Source of the DNA: Xanthobacter autotrophicus Py2 | Lineage (GTDB): Bacteria > Pseudomonadota > Alphaproteobacteria > Rhizobiales > Xanthobacteraceae | Length of the DNA stretch: 64,000 bases | NCBI GenBank assembly: GCA_000017645.1 | Contig: CP000781.1 | Span: 1,330,001 to 1,394,000 of the forward strand | Reading direction: 5' to 3' | Shown here: piece by piece, positions 21,865 through 31,124 of the stretch | How positions within the stretch are numbered: position 1 is the stretch's first letter | Layout of the letters: every line of letters starts with the position of its first letter | Made by a program: the position numbers and the translations under genes | Notes under the pieces: model-generated | Told to the model about the DNA's origin: nothing | The model's database searches: none | The model's input: the letters and a program-made list of their open reading frames with translations, nothing else

Positions 21865-21950
21865 GCCCCGAGCCGGAACACTGCCCACACAGCCCGCCGG
21901 AGCACGTACCGACCGCGTCATGGCGGATCGTCACGTGCTCCGGGGCGGGT

Positions 21951-22859
21951 TCAGCTTTTCTTGACCCCGTTCATCTGCGCCACCACGTCCACCAGCAGCG
22001 GCACGTTCTTCTCGCCGTTCCCCAGCCCCTCGGCGGTGGCGTAGAGGTTTTTCACCGTGGCGCTGATGAAGGCCGCCGCGCCGGTGTTGGTGGCGAGGTT
22101 GGTCACATAGCGCATGTCTTTGTGCGCGTTGGTGATGGTGAAGCGGTGGGCGTTCACGTCGCCGTCCAGCGCATAGCCCATGAAGGTGCGGTAGAAGCCG
22201 CAATCCATGCGCCCGCCGCGGATCACCGCGTCGAACACCTGCGGCGTCACCCCCGCCTTGGCGGCCAGCGCCAGCGCTTCCGCATAGATGGCGCCATAGC
22301 CCAGCGACAGGAAGTTGTTGAGCAGCTTCATGGTGTGCCCCGCCCCCGGCGCGCCCACCCGCACGATGCGGTTTGCATAGGCCGCCACCACCGGCTCGAT
22401 CACCGCGAAGGCGGCGTCGTGGGCACCCACCATGGCCGAGAGCGTGCCTTCGTCCGCCTGCACCGGCGTGCCGCCGAGGGGCGAATCGCAGAAGAAGATG
22501 CCGCGCGCCTCCAGCTCCGCCGCCAGCGCCATGGTGAGGGTGGGCTCGGAGGTGGAGGTATCGATGATATGGAGGCCGGACCTCGCGGTGGAGAGGATGC
22601 CGTTTTCCCCGCGCAGCACCGCTTCCACCTGCGGCGCGCCGGTGACGCACAGGACGATGATGTCGCTCACCTGCGCCAGCTCGGCGGCGGACTTCACCTC
22701 GGTGGCGCCGCGCCCGACGAGGTCTTCCACCGGCGCCCGGTTGCGATGGCCCAGCACTGCAAGCGGAAAACCCCTGGCGAGGATGTTCTTCGCCATCCCG
22801 TGCCCCATCAGGCCCACGCCGATGAAGCCCACCCGCGCCTTGGTCGTATCCTCGGTCAT
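21951..22859 (-). CDS. 3-hydroxyisobutyrate dehydrogenase-family oxidoreductase
   Basis: NAD(P)-dependent beta-hydroxyacid dehydrogenase; the exact substrate is unknown. 302 aa from MTEDTTKARVGFIGVGLMG, where GFIGVGLMGHGMAKN is the Rossmann motif; DSPLGGTPVQADEGTLSAMVG is the substrate-binding signature and GAGHTMKLLNNFLSLG carries the catalytic Lys. A GGGGA site is 8 nt upstream of this ATG; the ATG at 22886 has none. It is divergent from a LacI-type regulator with a palindromic operator between, so it is probably the regulated catabolic gene. Confidence 0.88.
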   Translation of the reverse strand: MTEDTTKARVGFIGVGLMGHGMAKNILARGFPLAVLGHRNRAPVEDLVGRGATEVKSAAELAQVSDIIVLCVTGAPQVEAVLRGENGILSTARSGLHIIDTSTSEPTLTMALAAELEARGIFFCDSPLGGTPVQADEGTLSAMVGAHDAAFAVIEPVVAAYANRIVRVGAPGAGHTMKLLNNFLSLGYGAIYAEALALAAKAGVTPQVFDAVIRGGRMDCGFYRTFMGYALDGDVNAHRFTITNAHKDMRYVTNLATNTGAAAFISATVKNLYATAEGLGNGEKNVPLLVDVVAQMNGVKKS

Positions 22860-22897
22860 GTCGGTCGTCCCCGTGCCAATTACCATTGGTCGTTGCC

Positions 22898-22912
22898 GTT
22901 AAATCGTTTAAC
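22898..22912. promoter_or_regulatory. LacI-type palindromic operator
   Basis: GTTAAATCGTTTAAC is a perfect inverted repeat (GTTAAA-TCG-TTTAAC) with a central CG step, the hallmark of LacI-family sites. It lies 39 bp before the dehydrogenase start and 52 bp before the LacI-type regulator start, so it can control both. Confidence 0.8.
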
Positions 22913-22964
22913 ATGAACGAAAGGACGGCGCGAGACGCGACAGATCCGGTTATAGGGAAGGCCC

Positions 22965-24047
22965 ATGGATGACAATATCCCCGCTCAGGCCCCAGCCGGC
23001 CAGCTGCCCGCTTCCATCGGCAAGGTGACGCTCCAGGGCCTCGCCCGCGAGCTTGGATTGTCCACTGCCACCATTTCGCTCGCCCTGCGCGACAGCCCCA
23101 TGGTGGCGGAGGCGACGCGCCTCAAGGTGCAGGAAGTGGCCCGCGCCCGTGGCTATGTGGCCAATCGCGGCGCCGCGGCCCTGCGCACGGCGCGCACCAA
23201 CATCGTGGCGCTGGGCCTGCACGACATCGTCAACCCCTCCTTCACCGAGCTGCTCGCGGCGGTGGAGGAGGCGCTGACCGCCGCTGGCAAGACCGTGCTG
23301 CTCGGGGTCAGCCAGGAGGATGTGGCGCGCCAGACCCGCACCCTGGGGACCCTTGCCGAATATCGCCCCGACGCCTTCCTGGTCTCGCCCGCCGCTTATT
23401 CCACGGTCGCGGACCTGAAGGCGCTCGCCTCCACCGGCATCGCCGTGGTGCAGGTGACGCGGGAGATCGAGGGCTCCGGTTTCGATTTCGCCGGCTCGGA
23501 CGATGTGACCGGGGTGGCGCTGGGCGTCGCCCATCTGGTGGCGCTGGGCCATACCCGCATCGGCATGCTGGGCGGCTTCGGCGCCATCTCCACCGGCCGC
23601 AAGCGGCTCGCTGGATATAAGGCGGGTCTCGCCGCCGCCGGCCTCACCTTCGATCCCACCCTGGTGATGGAAGGGCCGGGCCTGCGGGAAGAAGGCCGCC
23701 GCCAGCTGGCGCGCCTGCTGGCGCTGGAGGAGCCGCCCACCGCCGCCGTCAGCTTCAACGACCTCTCCGCCTTCGGTGCCCTTATGGAGCTGCAGGCGGC
23801 CGGGCTCACGGTGGGCCGCGACTTCTCGCTGGTGGGCTATGACGATATCGGCGAGGCCAAGGTCTGGCATCCGGGGCTGACCTCGGTGCACACCTTCATC
23901 CCCGAATATGGCCGGGCCGCCGCCGACCTCGCCCTGAAGCGCATCGCTGATCCGTCGCGCCCGGTGGAACGGGTGGAGATGCCCCCCAAGCTGGTGGTGC
24001 GCGCCACCACAGCCCCGCCGGTGCCGGTGAAGCGCCGGCCCCTATGA
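22965..24047 (+). CDS. LacI-family transcriptional regulator
   Basis: 360 aa. The N-terminal helix-turn-helix and hinge are VTLQGLARELGLSTATISLAL ... ARGYVANRGAAALR (about residues 20-75); the remainder is a periplasmic-binding-like ligand domain with the dimer segment typical of the family. The ligand is unknown, probably a small hydroxyacid or sugar acid acted on by the divergent dehydrogenase. Its TGA overlaps the ATG of the next gene (ATGA), so an RNA methyltransferase is translationally coupled to it, which looks incidental. Confidence 0.9.
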   Translation: MDDNIPAQAPAGQLPASIGKVTLQGLARELGLSTATISLALRDSPMVAEATRLKVQEVARARGYVANRGAAALRTARTNIVALGLHDIVNPSFTELLAAVEEALTAAGKTVLLGVSQEDVARQTRTLGTLAEYRPDAFLVSPAAYSTVADLKALASTGIAVVQVTREIEGSGFDFAGSDDVTGVALGVAHLVALGHTRIGMLGGFGAISTGRKRLAGYKAGLAAAGLTFDPTLVMEGPGLREEGRRQLARLLALEEPPTAAVSFNDLSAFGALMELQAAGLTVGRDFSLVGYDDIGEAKVWHPGLTSVHTFIPEYGRAAADLALKRIADPSRPVERVEMPPKLVVRATTAPPVPVKRRPL

Positions 24048-24850
24048 TCCTTCCGATTGCTGAGGCCGACGATCCGCGCATCGCGGATTTCCGGGACGTG
24101 CGGGAGCGCGACCTCGTGGGCCGGCAGGGCGCCTTCATGGCCGAGGGGGAGGTGGTGCTGCGCCTCCTCGTGTCCCGTCTCGGCGGAGCGGACAGCCACT
24201 GCCTGCGCGCGCTGCTCCTGTCCGAAGCGCAGGCGCAGCGGCTCGGAGATGTCATCGCCGCCCTGCCGCAGGACGTGCCCGTCTATGTGGCGGGGCAGAA
24301 GGTGATGGACCAGGTGGTGGGCTTTCCCATCCATCGCGGCATCCTCGCGCTCGGAGTGGCGCGGCCGCTGCCGGAGCCTGCGGCGTTGCTGGAGCGACTG
24401 GGGGAGCGGGCGCTGGTGGTGGCGGCCCTCGGCCTCACCAATCACGACAATATGGGCGGCATCTTCCGTAATGCGGCGGCCTTTGGCGCCGATGCGGTGC
24501 TGATCGATGCCGCCTGCTGCGATCCGCTCTACCGCAAGGCGATCCGGGTGTCGGTGGGGGCAAGCCTGGTGGTGCCGTTCGCGCGGGTGGCGGACGGGGC
24601 GGCGGCCGTGGAGTTGCTGAAGGCGCGCGGCTTCGAGGTGGTGGCGCTGTCGCCGGCCGGGCGGGAGCCTCTATCGCGGCTGGTCCGGCCGCCGCGCGTG
24701 GCGGCCCTGTTCGGCACCGAGGGGCCGGGCCTGCCGGATGCGGTGATGGCCATGACGCGCACCGTGGCCATTCCCATGGCGGCCGGCTTCGACAGCCTGA
24801 ACGTCGCGACCACCAGCGGCATCGTCCTGCATCATTTGTCGGGGGTGTGA
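24044..24850 (+). CDS. SPOUT (TrmH/SpoU) RNA 2'-O-methyltransferase
   Basis: 268 aa. N-terminal substrate-binding part with FMAEGEVVLRLL, then the knotted SPOUT domain: LGLTNHDNMGGIFRNAAAFG (motif 1), ALFGTEGPGLP (motif 2) and IPMAAGFDSLNVATTSGIVLHH (motif 3, AdoMet-binding knot). It methylates a ribose in rRNA or tRNA; the exact nucleotide cannot be told from sequence. It starts inside the end of the LacI gene (4-bp overlap) and is convergent with the mgtC-like gene, sharing a hairpin. Confidence 0.9.
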   Translation: MILPIAEADDPRIADFRDVRERDLVGRQGAFMAEGEVVLRLLVSRLGGADSHCLRALLLSEAQAQRLGDVIAALPQDVPVYVAGQKVMDQVVGFPIHRGILALGVARPLPEPAALLERLGERALVVAALGLTNHDNMGGIFRNAAAFGADAVLIDAACCDPLYRKAIRVSVGASLVVPFARVADGAAAVELLKARGFEVVALSPAGREPLSRLVRPPRVAALFGTEGPGLPDAVMAMTRTVAIPMAAGFDSLNVATTSGIVLHHLSGV

Positions 24851-24920
24851 GGGATTCATACCATCGGCCCCGGTCTTCGACCGAAGCCAAGTGGGTTACG
24901 CTCAGGCGCCGCGCGGGCTT

Positions 24921-24959
24921 GGCCGAAGGCCCATGAGTCAAGCTCAAGGGCCTTCGGCC
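24921..24959. terminator. Bidirectional hairpin between convergent genes
   Basis: Perfect 12-bp stem GGCCGAAGGCCC/GGGCCTTCGGCC with a 15-nt loop that can itself pair (TGAG/CTCA). It directly abuts the mgtC-like stop codon. No T-run on either side, so the terminator role is inferred from position and stem strength. Confidence 0.55.
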
Positions 24960-25676
24960 TCACTCCTCTGTGGTGCTCTCCCAGGTGGCGTGGCGCACGC
25001 CGGGCAAGGCGGCGAGGCGGTCGGTGACTGCGTCCAGCTCGGCGGGCTCCACCGCCGTGCTCACGAGCTTGGCCACCAGCAGGGACGTATCGTCGGCGGC
25101 GGGACCCTCTTCCACGTCGCTCACCGGATATTTCGCCTGTTCCAGCAGCTCGATGAGCTTCTCGCGCAGGTCGGGGATGGCGTCGGTGTCCACCGTCACG
25201 CGGACCTCGTAGCTCACTTCCGAACGGCGCTCGTCCAGCGGGATGCGGTCGATGAAGTTGGCCACCGGGCGCAGCAGGGTGTTGCCGGCGATGATGATGA
25301 AGGTCAGCAGCATGGCCTCGGCCAGCATGTCAGCCCCGGTGAAGCAGCCCACCGCCGCCGAGCACCACAGGGTGGCGGCGGTGTTGAGGCCGCGCACGTT
25401 GAGGCCTTCCTTCATGATGACGCCGGCGCCGAGGAAGCCGACGCCGGTGACCACGTTGGCCACCACGCGCATGGCCTCCTGATTGCCGGCGATGCGCGCG
25501 GCAAGGTCCACGAAGGCGGCGGCGCCCACCGCCACCAGCACGTTGGTGCGCAGGCCGGCGGTGCGCTGGCGGTACTGCCGCTCCGCGCCGATGAGCGTGC
25601 CGAGCACGAAGGCGGCGCCAAGGCTCAGGACGGAATCAAGGAACGACCAGAGTTCGAAGGTCTTCAGGAAGCTCAC
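24960..25676 (-). CDS. MgtC/SapB-family membrane protein
   Basis: 238 aa. The N-terminal half has four to five membrane helices with the family segments LGTLIGAERQYRQRTAGLRTN and VVTGVGFLGAGVIMK...VRGLNTAATLWCSAAVG; the C-terminal 80-90 residues form a soluble ACT-like domain (YEVRVTVDTDAIPDLREKLIELL). MgtC proteins inhibit the F-ATPase or help survival at low magnesium in pathogens; the role in this bacterium is not known. Monocistronic. The upstream 420 bp contain no other convincing gene. Confidence 0.9.
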   Translation of the reverse strand: MSFLKTFELWSFLDSVLSLGAAFVLGTLIGAERQYRQRTAGLRTNVLVAVGAAAFVDLAARIAGNQEAMRVVANVVTGVGFLGAGVIMKEGLNVRGLNTAATLWCSAAVGCFTGADMLAEAMLLTFIIIAGNTLLRPVANFIDRIPLDERRSEVSYEVRVTVDTDAIPDLREKLIELLEQAKYPVSDVEEGPAADDTSLLVAKLVSTAVEPAELDAVTDRLAALPGVRHATWESTTEE

Positions 25677-26097
25677 GCGGGTCCCCGTGCTGGGCTGGTT
25701 CCGGGCGTCTTCTTCCTCGCGTCCCGGAGGCGGGTGGGCAAGGGAAAAAGCCGGCCGGAGACGTTTTCACAGTCGCGCGCGCCGGATTGTCGCGGCTCGA
25801 TGGAACTGCTACAAACCGCCCATGCATCATGCCTGTGCGCCTCTTTCGATCCTGAGCCGGGTGGCCCTCTGCGCCGCCGGGCCGTTCGCGCGCACGACCA
25901 TGGAGTTTGCGGCGGTGCCGGATCATGTCCGCCTGCCGGGTCGCTTCTTCGGCCGCTTCACCACGGCGGCCTCGGCCCAGCTTCGCGGCTGACGCGCATT
26001 CAAGTCTCGTTGTCGAGACAGCCCGCATTCCAGATACCGGCCCGGCCGCCCATCGCGCGCGCCGGCCTCTCCTCAGGACAGGACGTAAGACGTAGCC
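25677..26097. other. 420-bp spacer between the mgtC-like gene and leuC
   Basis: Holds the two divergent promoters. A perfect dyad GTCTCG-TTGT-CGAGAC (26004-26019) lies about 80 bp before leuC and could be an operator or leader hairpin. An open frame of about 56 codons starting near 25822 lacks a ribosome site and is not called. Nothing else seen. Confidence 0.5.
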
Positions 26098-27540
26098 ATG
26101 ACCGCACCTGCGAACGCCGCACCCGCGAACGGCCCCCGCACCCTCTATGACAAGATCTTCGACGACCACGTGGTGGCGCGGCAGGAGGATGGCACCTGCC
26201 TCCTCTATATCGACCGCCACCTGGTCCATGAGGTGACCAGCCCCCAGGCCTTCGAGGGCCTGCGCATGACCGGGCGCACCGTGCGCGCGCCGCACAAGAC
26301 GCTGGCGGTGGTGGACCATAACGTCCCCACCACCGACCGCACCCTGCCGAACCCGGACCCGGAGAGCGTGGCGCAGATCGCCGCGCTGGCGGAGAATACC
26401 CGCGAGTTCGGCGTCGAATATTATGACGGCTTCGACAAGCGCCAGGGCGTGGTCCATGTGGTGGGCCCCGAGCAGGGCTTCACCCTGCCCGGCACCACCA
26501 TCGTCTGCGGCGACAGCCACACCTCCACCCACGGCGCCTTCGGGGCGCTCGCCCATGGCATCGGCACGTCCGAGGTGGAGCATGTGCTCGCCACCCAGAC
26601 GCTGATCCAGAAGAAGGCGAAGAACATGCGCGTCACCGTCTCCGGGCCTCTGCCCGAGGGCGTTGGCGCCAAGGACGTGGTGCTCGCCATCATCGGCACC
26701 ATCGGCACCGCCGGCGGCACCGGCTATGTCATCGAATACGCGGGCGACGCCATCACCTCCCTGTCCATGGAAGGGCGGATGACGGTGTGCAACATGTCCA
26801 TCGAGGGCGGCGCCCGCGCCGGCCTCGTGGCCCCTGACGAGAAGGCCTTCGCCTATCTGAAGGACCGGCCCAAGTCGCCCAAGGGTGCCGACTGGGATGC
26901 CGCCCTGCGCTTCTGGCAGACCCTGCGCACCGACGCGGGCGCCCATTTCGACGCCGAGATCCAGCTCGACGGCGCCAACCTGCCGCCCATCGTCTCCTGG
27001 GGCACCAGCCCTGAGGACGTGATCTCGGTGGAGGGCCTGGTGCCTGATCCGGCCCTCATCGCCGACGAGGGCAAGCGCGCCGCCAAGATCCGCGCGCTGG
27101 GCTATATGGGCCTGACCGCCGGCACCAAGATCACCGACATCACGCTGGACCGCGTGTTCATCGGCTCGTGCACCAACGGCCGCATCGAGGATCTGCGGCA
27201 GGCCGCGGCCATCGTCGCCGGCCACACCGTGAACGCGAATGTGAACGCCATGGTGGTGCCGGGCTCGGGCCTCGTGAAGGAGCAGGCCGAGGCGGAAGGC
27301 CTCGACAAGATCTTCCTCGCCGCCGGCTTCGAGTGGCGCGAGCCGGGCTGCTCCATGTGCCTTGCCATGAACGCCGACCGCCTCGCCCCGGAAGAGCGCT
27401 GCGCCTCCACCTCGAACCGCAATTTCGAGGGCCGTCAGGGCTTCAAGGGACGCACCCACCTGGTGTCGCCCGCCATGGCTGCGGCTGCGGCCATCGCCGG
27501 CCACTTCGTGGATGTGCGCCACTGGCCCAAGGCGGCGTGA
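26098..27540 (+). CDS. leuC: 3-isopropylmalate dehydratase, large subunit
   Basis: Aconitase-fold isomerase of leucine synthesis, working with LeuD. 480 aa. Iron-sulfur ligands are in FIGSCTNGR and [36 protein letters not shown] is the family signature. Its partner leuD lies 5 kb away on the opposite strand, with the NAD synthesis cluster in between, so LeuC and LeuD are not co-transcribed. A good terminator follows 40 bp downstream. Confidence 0.97.
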   Translation: MTAPANAAPANGPRTLYDKIFDDHVVARQEDGTCLLYIDRHLVHEVTSPQAFEGLRMTGRTVRAPHKTLAVVDHNVPTTDRTLPNPDPESVAQIAALAENTREFGVEYYDGFDKRQGVVHVVGPEQGFTLPGTTIVCGDSHTSTHGAFGALAHGIGTSEVEHVLATQTLIQKKAKNMRVTVSGPLPEGVGAKDVVLAIIGTIGTAGGTGYVIEYAGDAITSLSMEGRMTVCNMSIEGGARAGLVAPDEKAFAYLKDRPKSPKGADWDAALRFWQTLRTDAGAHFDAEIQLDGANLPPIVSWGTSPEDVISVEGLVPDPALIADEGKRAAKIRALGYMGLTAGTKITDITLDRVFIGSCTNGRIEDLRQAAAIVAGHTVNANVNAMVVPGSGLVKEQAEAEGLDKIFLAAGFEWREPGCSMCLAMNADRLAPEERCASTSNRNFEGRQGFKGRTHLVSPAMAAAAAIAGHFVDVRHWPKAA

Positions 27541-27580
27541 AAGTGATGGCCTGAGGGTTTTCTCAGCCTGTTGATACGGA

Positions 27581-27612
27581 ACGGCCGGGCTCTCGCCCGG
27601 CCGTTTTCGTTT
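27581..27612 (+). terminator. Rho-independent terminator of leuC
   Basis: Perfect 10-bp stem ACGGCCGGGC/GCCCGGCCGT with loop TCTC followed by TTTCGTTT. It lies between convergent leuC and nadC. Confidence 0.9.
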
Positions 27613-27621
27613 GGGGCGCGC

Positions 27622-28473
27622 TCACCCCACCCAGTCGAGGCCGATGTCGAGGATGGGGGCGCTGTGGGTCAGCCAGCCCACGGAGATGAGGTCCACGCCC
27701 GCCGCCGCGATGGCCGGCGCGGTATCGCGGTTCACCCGGCCGGAGGCCTCGGTGAGCATGCGCCCGCCCACCATGCGCACGGCCTCGGTGAGTGTCTCAG
27801 GCGTCATGTTGTCGAGCAGCACCGCGTCGGCGCCGATGGTGAGCAGCTCTTCCAGCTGGGCGAGGGTGTCCACCTCCACCTCCACCTTCACCATGTGGCC
27901 GGCCCGCGCCCGCACCCGGCTCATAGCCTCGCGCACCGAGCCGGCGATGGCCACATGGTTGTCCTTGATGAGCACCGCATCATCGAGGCCGAAGCGATGG
28001 TTGGCGCCGCCGCCGGCGCGCACCGCGTATTTTTCCAGCGACCGCAGCCCCGGCGTGGTCTTGCGGGTGCAGACGATCTGCGCCTTGTGGCCGGCGATGG
28101 CGGCAACCAGCCCCGCTGTTGCGGTGGCGATGCCGGAGAGCCGGCAGGCGAGGTTCAGCCCGGTGCGCTCGCCGGTGAGCAGAGCGCGGGACGAGCCCTC
28201 CACCTGCGCCAGCACCGTGCCGGGCTCCACGGCGGCGCCGTCCGTCACGCGCGGGGTGAAGCGCACGGCGCCATCCAGCAGACGGAAGGCGAGGCGGGCG
28301 CAATCGAGGCCTGCCACCACGCCGGGCTGGCGCGCGGCGAGCACGAGGCGGCTCTCATGGCCGGGGGGCACCACTGCGTCGGTGGTGATGTCGCCGGCCC
28401 GGCCGAGATCCTCCAGCAGCGCGGCGCGCACGATGGGCTCCACCATCAGCTCGGGGAGCGGGTCGAGGGGCAT
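27622..28473 (-). CDS. nadC: Nicotinate-nucleotide pyrophosphorylase (carboxylating)
   Basis: Converts quinolinate and PRPP to nicotinate mononucleotide, the third step of de novo NAD synthesis. 283 aa. EDLGRAGDITTDAV at the N-terminus, CTRKTTPGLRSLEKYAVRAGGGANHRFGLDDAVLIKDNH is the phosphoribosyl site (split here: residues about 133-172), and EVEVDTLAQLEE follows. Last gene of nadA-nadB-nadC, 11 bp after nadB, all presumably controlled by NrtR. Confidence 0.97.
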   Translation of the reverse strand: MPLDPLPELMVEPIVRAALLEDLGRAGDITTDAVVPPGHESRLVLAARQPGVVAGLDCARLAFRLLDGAVRFTPRVTDGAAVEPGTVLAQVEGSSRALLTGERTGLNLACRLSGIATATAGLVAAIAGHKAQIVCTRKTTPGLRSLEKYAVRAGGGANHRFGLDDAVLIKDNHVAIAGSVREAMSRVRARAGHMVKVEVEVDTLAQLEELLTIGADAVLLDNMTPETLTEAVRMVGGRMLTEASGRVNRDTAPAIAAAGVDLISVGWLTHSAPILDIGLDWVG

Positions 28474-28484
28474 GGAACGATCCG

Positions 28485-30026
28485 TCAGCTGGATGAGGCG
28501 AGGGCGAAGGCCGGCGCGGCATGGCGGCGGGCCTCGGCCAGGGTGCGCTCAAGGGTGGTGCGGGAGCGCCGGGCCACGGCGGCGGGCGCGGGGAAATCCG
28601 TGCGCGCATGGGCGCCCCGGCTTTCTTCGCGGGCCAGCGCCGACACCGCCATCATGAGCCCCACCCGGGCGGGGGCGCAGGCCGGCCCCGCGCCCTCTGC
28701 CAGCGGCAGCAGGCGGGCGATGGCGGTGGCAAGGCCGGCGGCATCGCGGGTGACGCCGAGATGGCGCGAGACGATGGGGCGGACTGAGGTCGCGTCCGGC
28801 GCCGCCGGCAAATGAACGGCCATTCGGCGGGCGGGGGCGCGGGCCGGCGTTCCGGCCACGCTCAGGGCCGCCGCGCGTCCGCAGACCACCGCCTCCAGAA
28901 GCGAATTGCTGGCGAGCCGGTTGGCGCCGTGGAGGCCGGTGGCCGCCACCTCGCCCGCGGCCCACAGGCCGGGAACGGAGCTGCGGCCGTCCGCATCCAC
29001 GCCGATGCCGCCCATGTGGTAGTGCGCCGCCGGGCGGATCGGCACGAGGTCGGTAGCCGGATCGATGCCCGCCGCCCGGCAGCCGGCGGCGACCGAGGGA
29101 AAGCGTGTGGCAAAGCGCGCGCCGAGGCTGGCACGGGCATCGAGGAACACCTCGCGCCCCGCAACCAGCTCCTGCCACACGGCGCGGGCGACCACGTCGC
29201 GCGGGGCGAGCTCGGCGCCCGGCACGGCTTCCAGCACGCGGCGGCCGGCGCGATCCACGATGAGGGCGCCTTCGCCGCGCACCGCCTCGCTGATGAGGGA
29301 GAGCGGGCGGGCCGAGGTGGCGAGCGCGGTGGGGTGGAACTGCACGAATTCGAGGTCCGCCAGCTCCGCCCCGGCCTCGGCGGCCAGCGCGAGGCCCATG
29401 CCGAAGGAGGAGGCGGGATTGGTGGTGTGCTCGAACAGGGCGCCCACGCCCCCCGTCGCCAGGATGAGGCGGCGGGTGCGCAGCACGGCGCCGCCGTCTC
29501 GCCCCGACACCAGCAGCCCGGCTACTGCGCCATCCTCCATCAGGATGCGCCGGGCTTCGGCCTCCACCACGGTGATGGACGGGCAGGCGCGGGCGGCGAT
29601 GGTGAGGGCCTGCACCAGCGCGCGGCCGGTGGCGTCGCCGTCCGCATGGACGATGCGGCGCCGGCTGTGGGCGGCCTCAAGGCCGAGTGCGAGGCTGCCG
29701 TCGGCGGCCCGGTCGAAGGCGACGCCGAGACGTTCCAGCTCCGCCACGGCGGCAGGGCCATCGGCGAGGATGCGGCGGGCGACCTCGGGGTCGCACAGGC
29801 CGTCGCCGGCCATGAGCGTGTCGGCGAGGTGGAGGTCGGCATCGTCGTCTGTGCCGACGCTGGCGGCCATGCCGCCCTGGGCCAGCGGGCTGGAGCCGTC
29901 CGCGCCGAGGGGGGCGCGGGTGACCAGCACCACCGGCTCGGGCGAGAGGAACAGGGCGGCGGCAAGCCCGGCGATGCCGCCGCCAACGATGACGGGGCGG
30001 CCCTCCAGCCGCTCGAAGCCGGTCAC
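28485..30026 (-). CDS. nadB: L-aspartate oxidase
   Basis: FAD enzyme oxidising aspartate to iminoaspartate, feeding NadA. 513 aa from the GTG at 30026, which overlaps the nadA TGA by the GTGA pattern and starts just before the FAD motif VIVGGGIAGLAAALFL. SSPLAQGGMAASV, RRIVHADGDATGRAL, QFHPTAL and RPAAHYHMGGIGVD are family signatures. The C-terminus is shorter and Ala-rich. The frame stays open back into nadA (to 30548) but that is an overlap artefact. Confidence 0.95.
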   Translation of the reverse strand: MTGFERLEGRPVIVGGGIAGLAAALFLSPEPVVLVTRAPLGADGSSPLAQGGMAASVGTDDDADLHLADTLMAGDGLCDPEVARRILADGPAAVAELERLGVAFDRAADGSLALGLEAAHSRRRIVHADGDATGRALVQALTIAARACPSITVVEAEARRILMEDGAVAGLLVSGRDGGAVLRTRRLILATGGVGALFEHTTNPASSFGMGLALAAEAGAELADLEFVQFHPTALATSARPLSLISEAVRGEGALIVDRAGRRVLEAVPGAELAPRDVVARAVWQELVAGREVFLDARASLGARFATRFPSVAAGCRAAGIDPATDLVPIRPAAHYHMGGIGVDADGRSSVPGLWAAGEVAATGLHGANRLASNSLLEAVVCGRAAALSVAGTPARAPARRMAVHLPAAPDATSVRPIVSRHLGVTRDAAGLATAIARLLPLAEGAGPACAPARVGLMMAVSALAREESRGAHARTDFPAPAAVARRSRTTLERTLAEARRHAAPAFALASSS

Positions 30027-31066
30027 AGCGCCAGCATCCGCTCCACCGAGGCGCGGGCGCGATCCGCCACGTCCGCCGCGATGGTCACTTCGTGCACGTT
30101 GCCTTCCAGCGCCTTGCGGATGTTGGCAAGGGTGATCTTCTTCATGTGCGGGCAGAGATTGCAGGGCCGCACGAAGTCGATGTCCGGATAGTTCACGGCG
30201 ACGTTGTCGCTCATGGAGCATTCGGTGAGCAGCACCACGCGGGGCGGGCGCTTTTGCCCCACATAATCGCTCATGGCGGCGGTGGAGCCGGCGAAATCGG
30301 CCTCCGCCACCACGTCCGGCGGGCATTCCGGGTGCACCAGAACGGTGACGCCGGGATTGGCGATGCGCAGCTCGCGCACGTCCTGCGCGGTGAAGCGCTC
30401 GTGCACCTCGCACTGGCCGGCCCAGGAGATGATCTCGATGCCGGTCTCGGCCGCCACGTTCTTGGCCAGATACTGGTCGGGCAGCATGATCACCTTCGGC
30501 ACGCCGAAGCTTTTCACGATGCGCGCCGCATTGCCCGAGGTGCAGCACACGTCCACCTCCGCCTTTACGGCGGCCGAGGTGTTCACATAGGCGATGACCG
30601 GCAGGCCGGGGTAGGCCTGCCGCATGAGGCGCACGTCCTGCGCCGTGATGGAATCGGCCAGCGAGCAGCCGGCGCCCTGGTCCGGGATCAGCACGGTCTT
30701 GCCGGGGTTGAGCAGCTTGGCGGTCTCCGCCATGAAATAGACGCCGGCGAGCACGATCACGTCCGCATCCACCCGCATGGCCTCGCGGGCCAGCGCCAGG
30801 CTGTCGCCCACGATGTCGGCGACGCAGTGGAAGATTTCCGGCGTCTGGTAATTGTGCGCCAGGATCACCGCGTTGCGCTCGCGCTTCAGGCTCAGGATGG
30901 CTTCGGCATCTTCGGCGAAGAAGGCCCAGTCGGCGGGCGGCACCACCCGCCGGACCCGCTCATAGAGCGCGGTGGTGCGGGCGAAGGCCTCCGAGAGGGC
31001 ATTTCCCGCAAGGGGGCCCCCGGCGAGGCTGGTTTCGGCGAGTGCAGGCTGGGCAAGTGCGACCAT
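30023..31066 (-). CDS. nadA: Quinolinate synthase
   Basis: [4Fe-4S] enzyme condensing iminoaspartate with dihydroxyacetone phosphate. 347 aa. Cluster ligands are likely the Cys residues in VDVCCTSGNA, HPECPPDVV and RPCNLCPHMKK; NAVILAHNYQTPEIF and GVYFMAETAKLLNPGKTVLIPD are diagnostic. First gene of nadABC. Its ATG is about 60 bp from the nrtR stop, and the spacer carries operator-like dyads, so the whole cluster is probably repressed by NrtR when NAD is plentiful. Confidence 0.97.
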   Translation of the reverse strand: MVALAQPALAETSLAGGPLAGNALSEAFARTTALYERVRRVVPPADWAFFAEDAEAILSLKRERNAVILAHNYQTPEIFHCVADIVGDSLALAREAMRVDADVIVLAGVYFMAETAKLLNPGKTVLIPDQGAGCSLADSITAQDVRLMRQAYPGLPVIAYVNTSAAVKAEVDVCCTSGNAARIVKSFGVPKVIMLPDQYLAKNVAAETGIEIISWAGQCEVHERFTAQDVRELRIANPGVTVLVHPECPPDVVAEADFAGSTAAMSDYVGQKRPPRVVLLTECSMSDNVAVNYPDIDFVRPCNLCPHMKKITLANIRKALEGNVHEVTIAADVADRARASVERMLAL

Positions 31067-31069
31067 TGT

Positions 31070-31119
31070 CTATACTCAGTTTGAGCATATGTCTGGCATA
31101 TGCTTATACTGAGCATAAG
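31070..31119. promoter_or_regulatory. Candidate NrtR operators upstream of nadA
   Basis: This AT-rich 50 bp holds several dyads: ACTCA-GTT-TGAG (31074-31085), GCATATG-TCTGG-CATATGC (31085-31103) and TATGCT-N7-AGCATA (31099-31117). TGAGCATA is repeated directly at 31082 and 31110, 28 bp apart, each preceded by TATACT. Two tandem regulator sites are the simplest reading. NrtR is named because its gene is adjacent and it is known to control NAD synthesis. Confidence 0.75.
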
Positions 31120-31124
31120 CACTG

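Noticed and set aside
25822..25992. 56-codon open frame between the mgtC-like gene and leuC
   Set aside because: No ribosome site, no domain, coding character not convincing.
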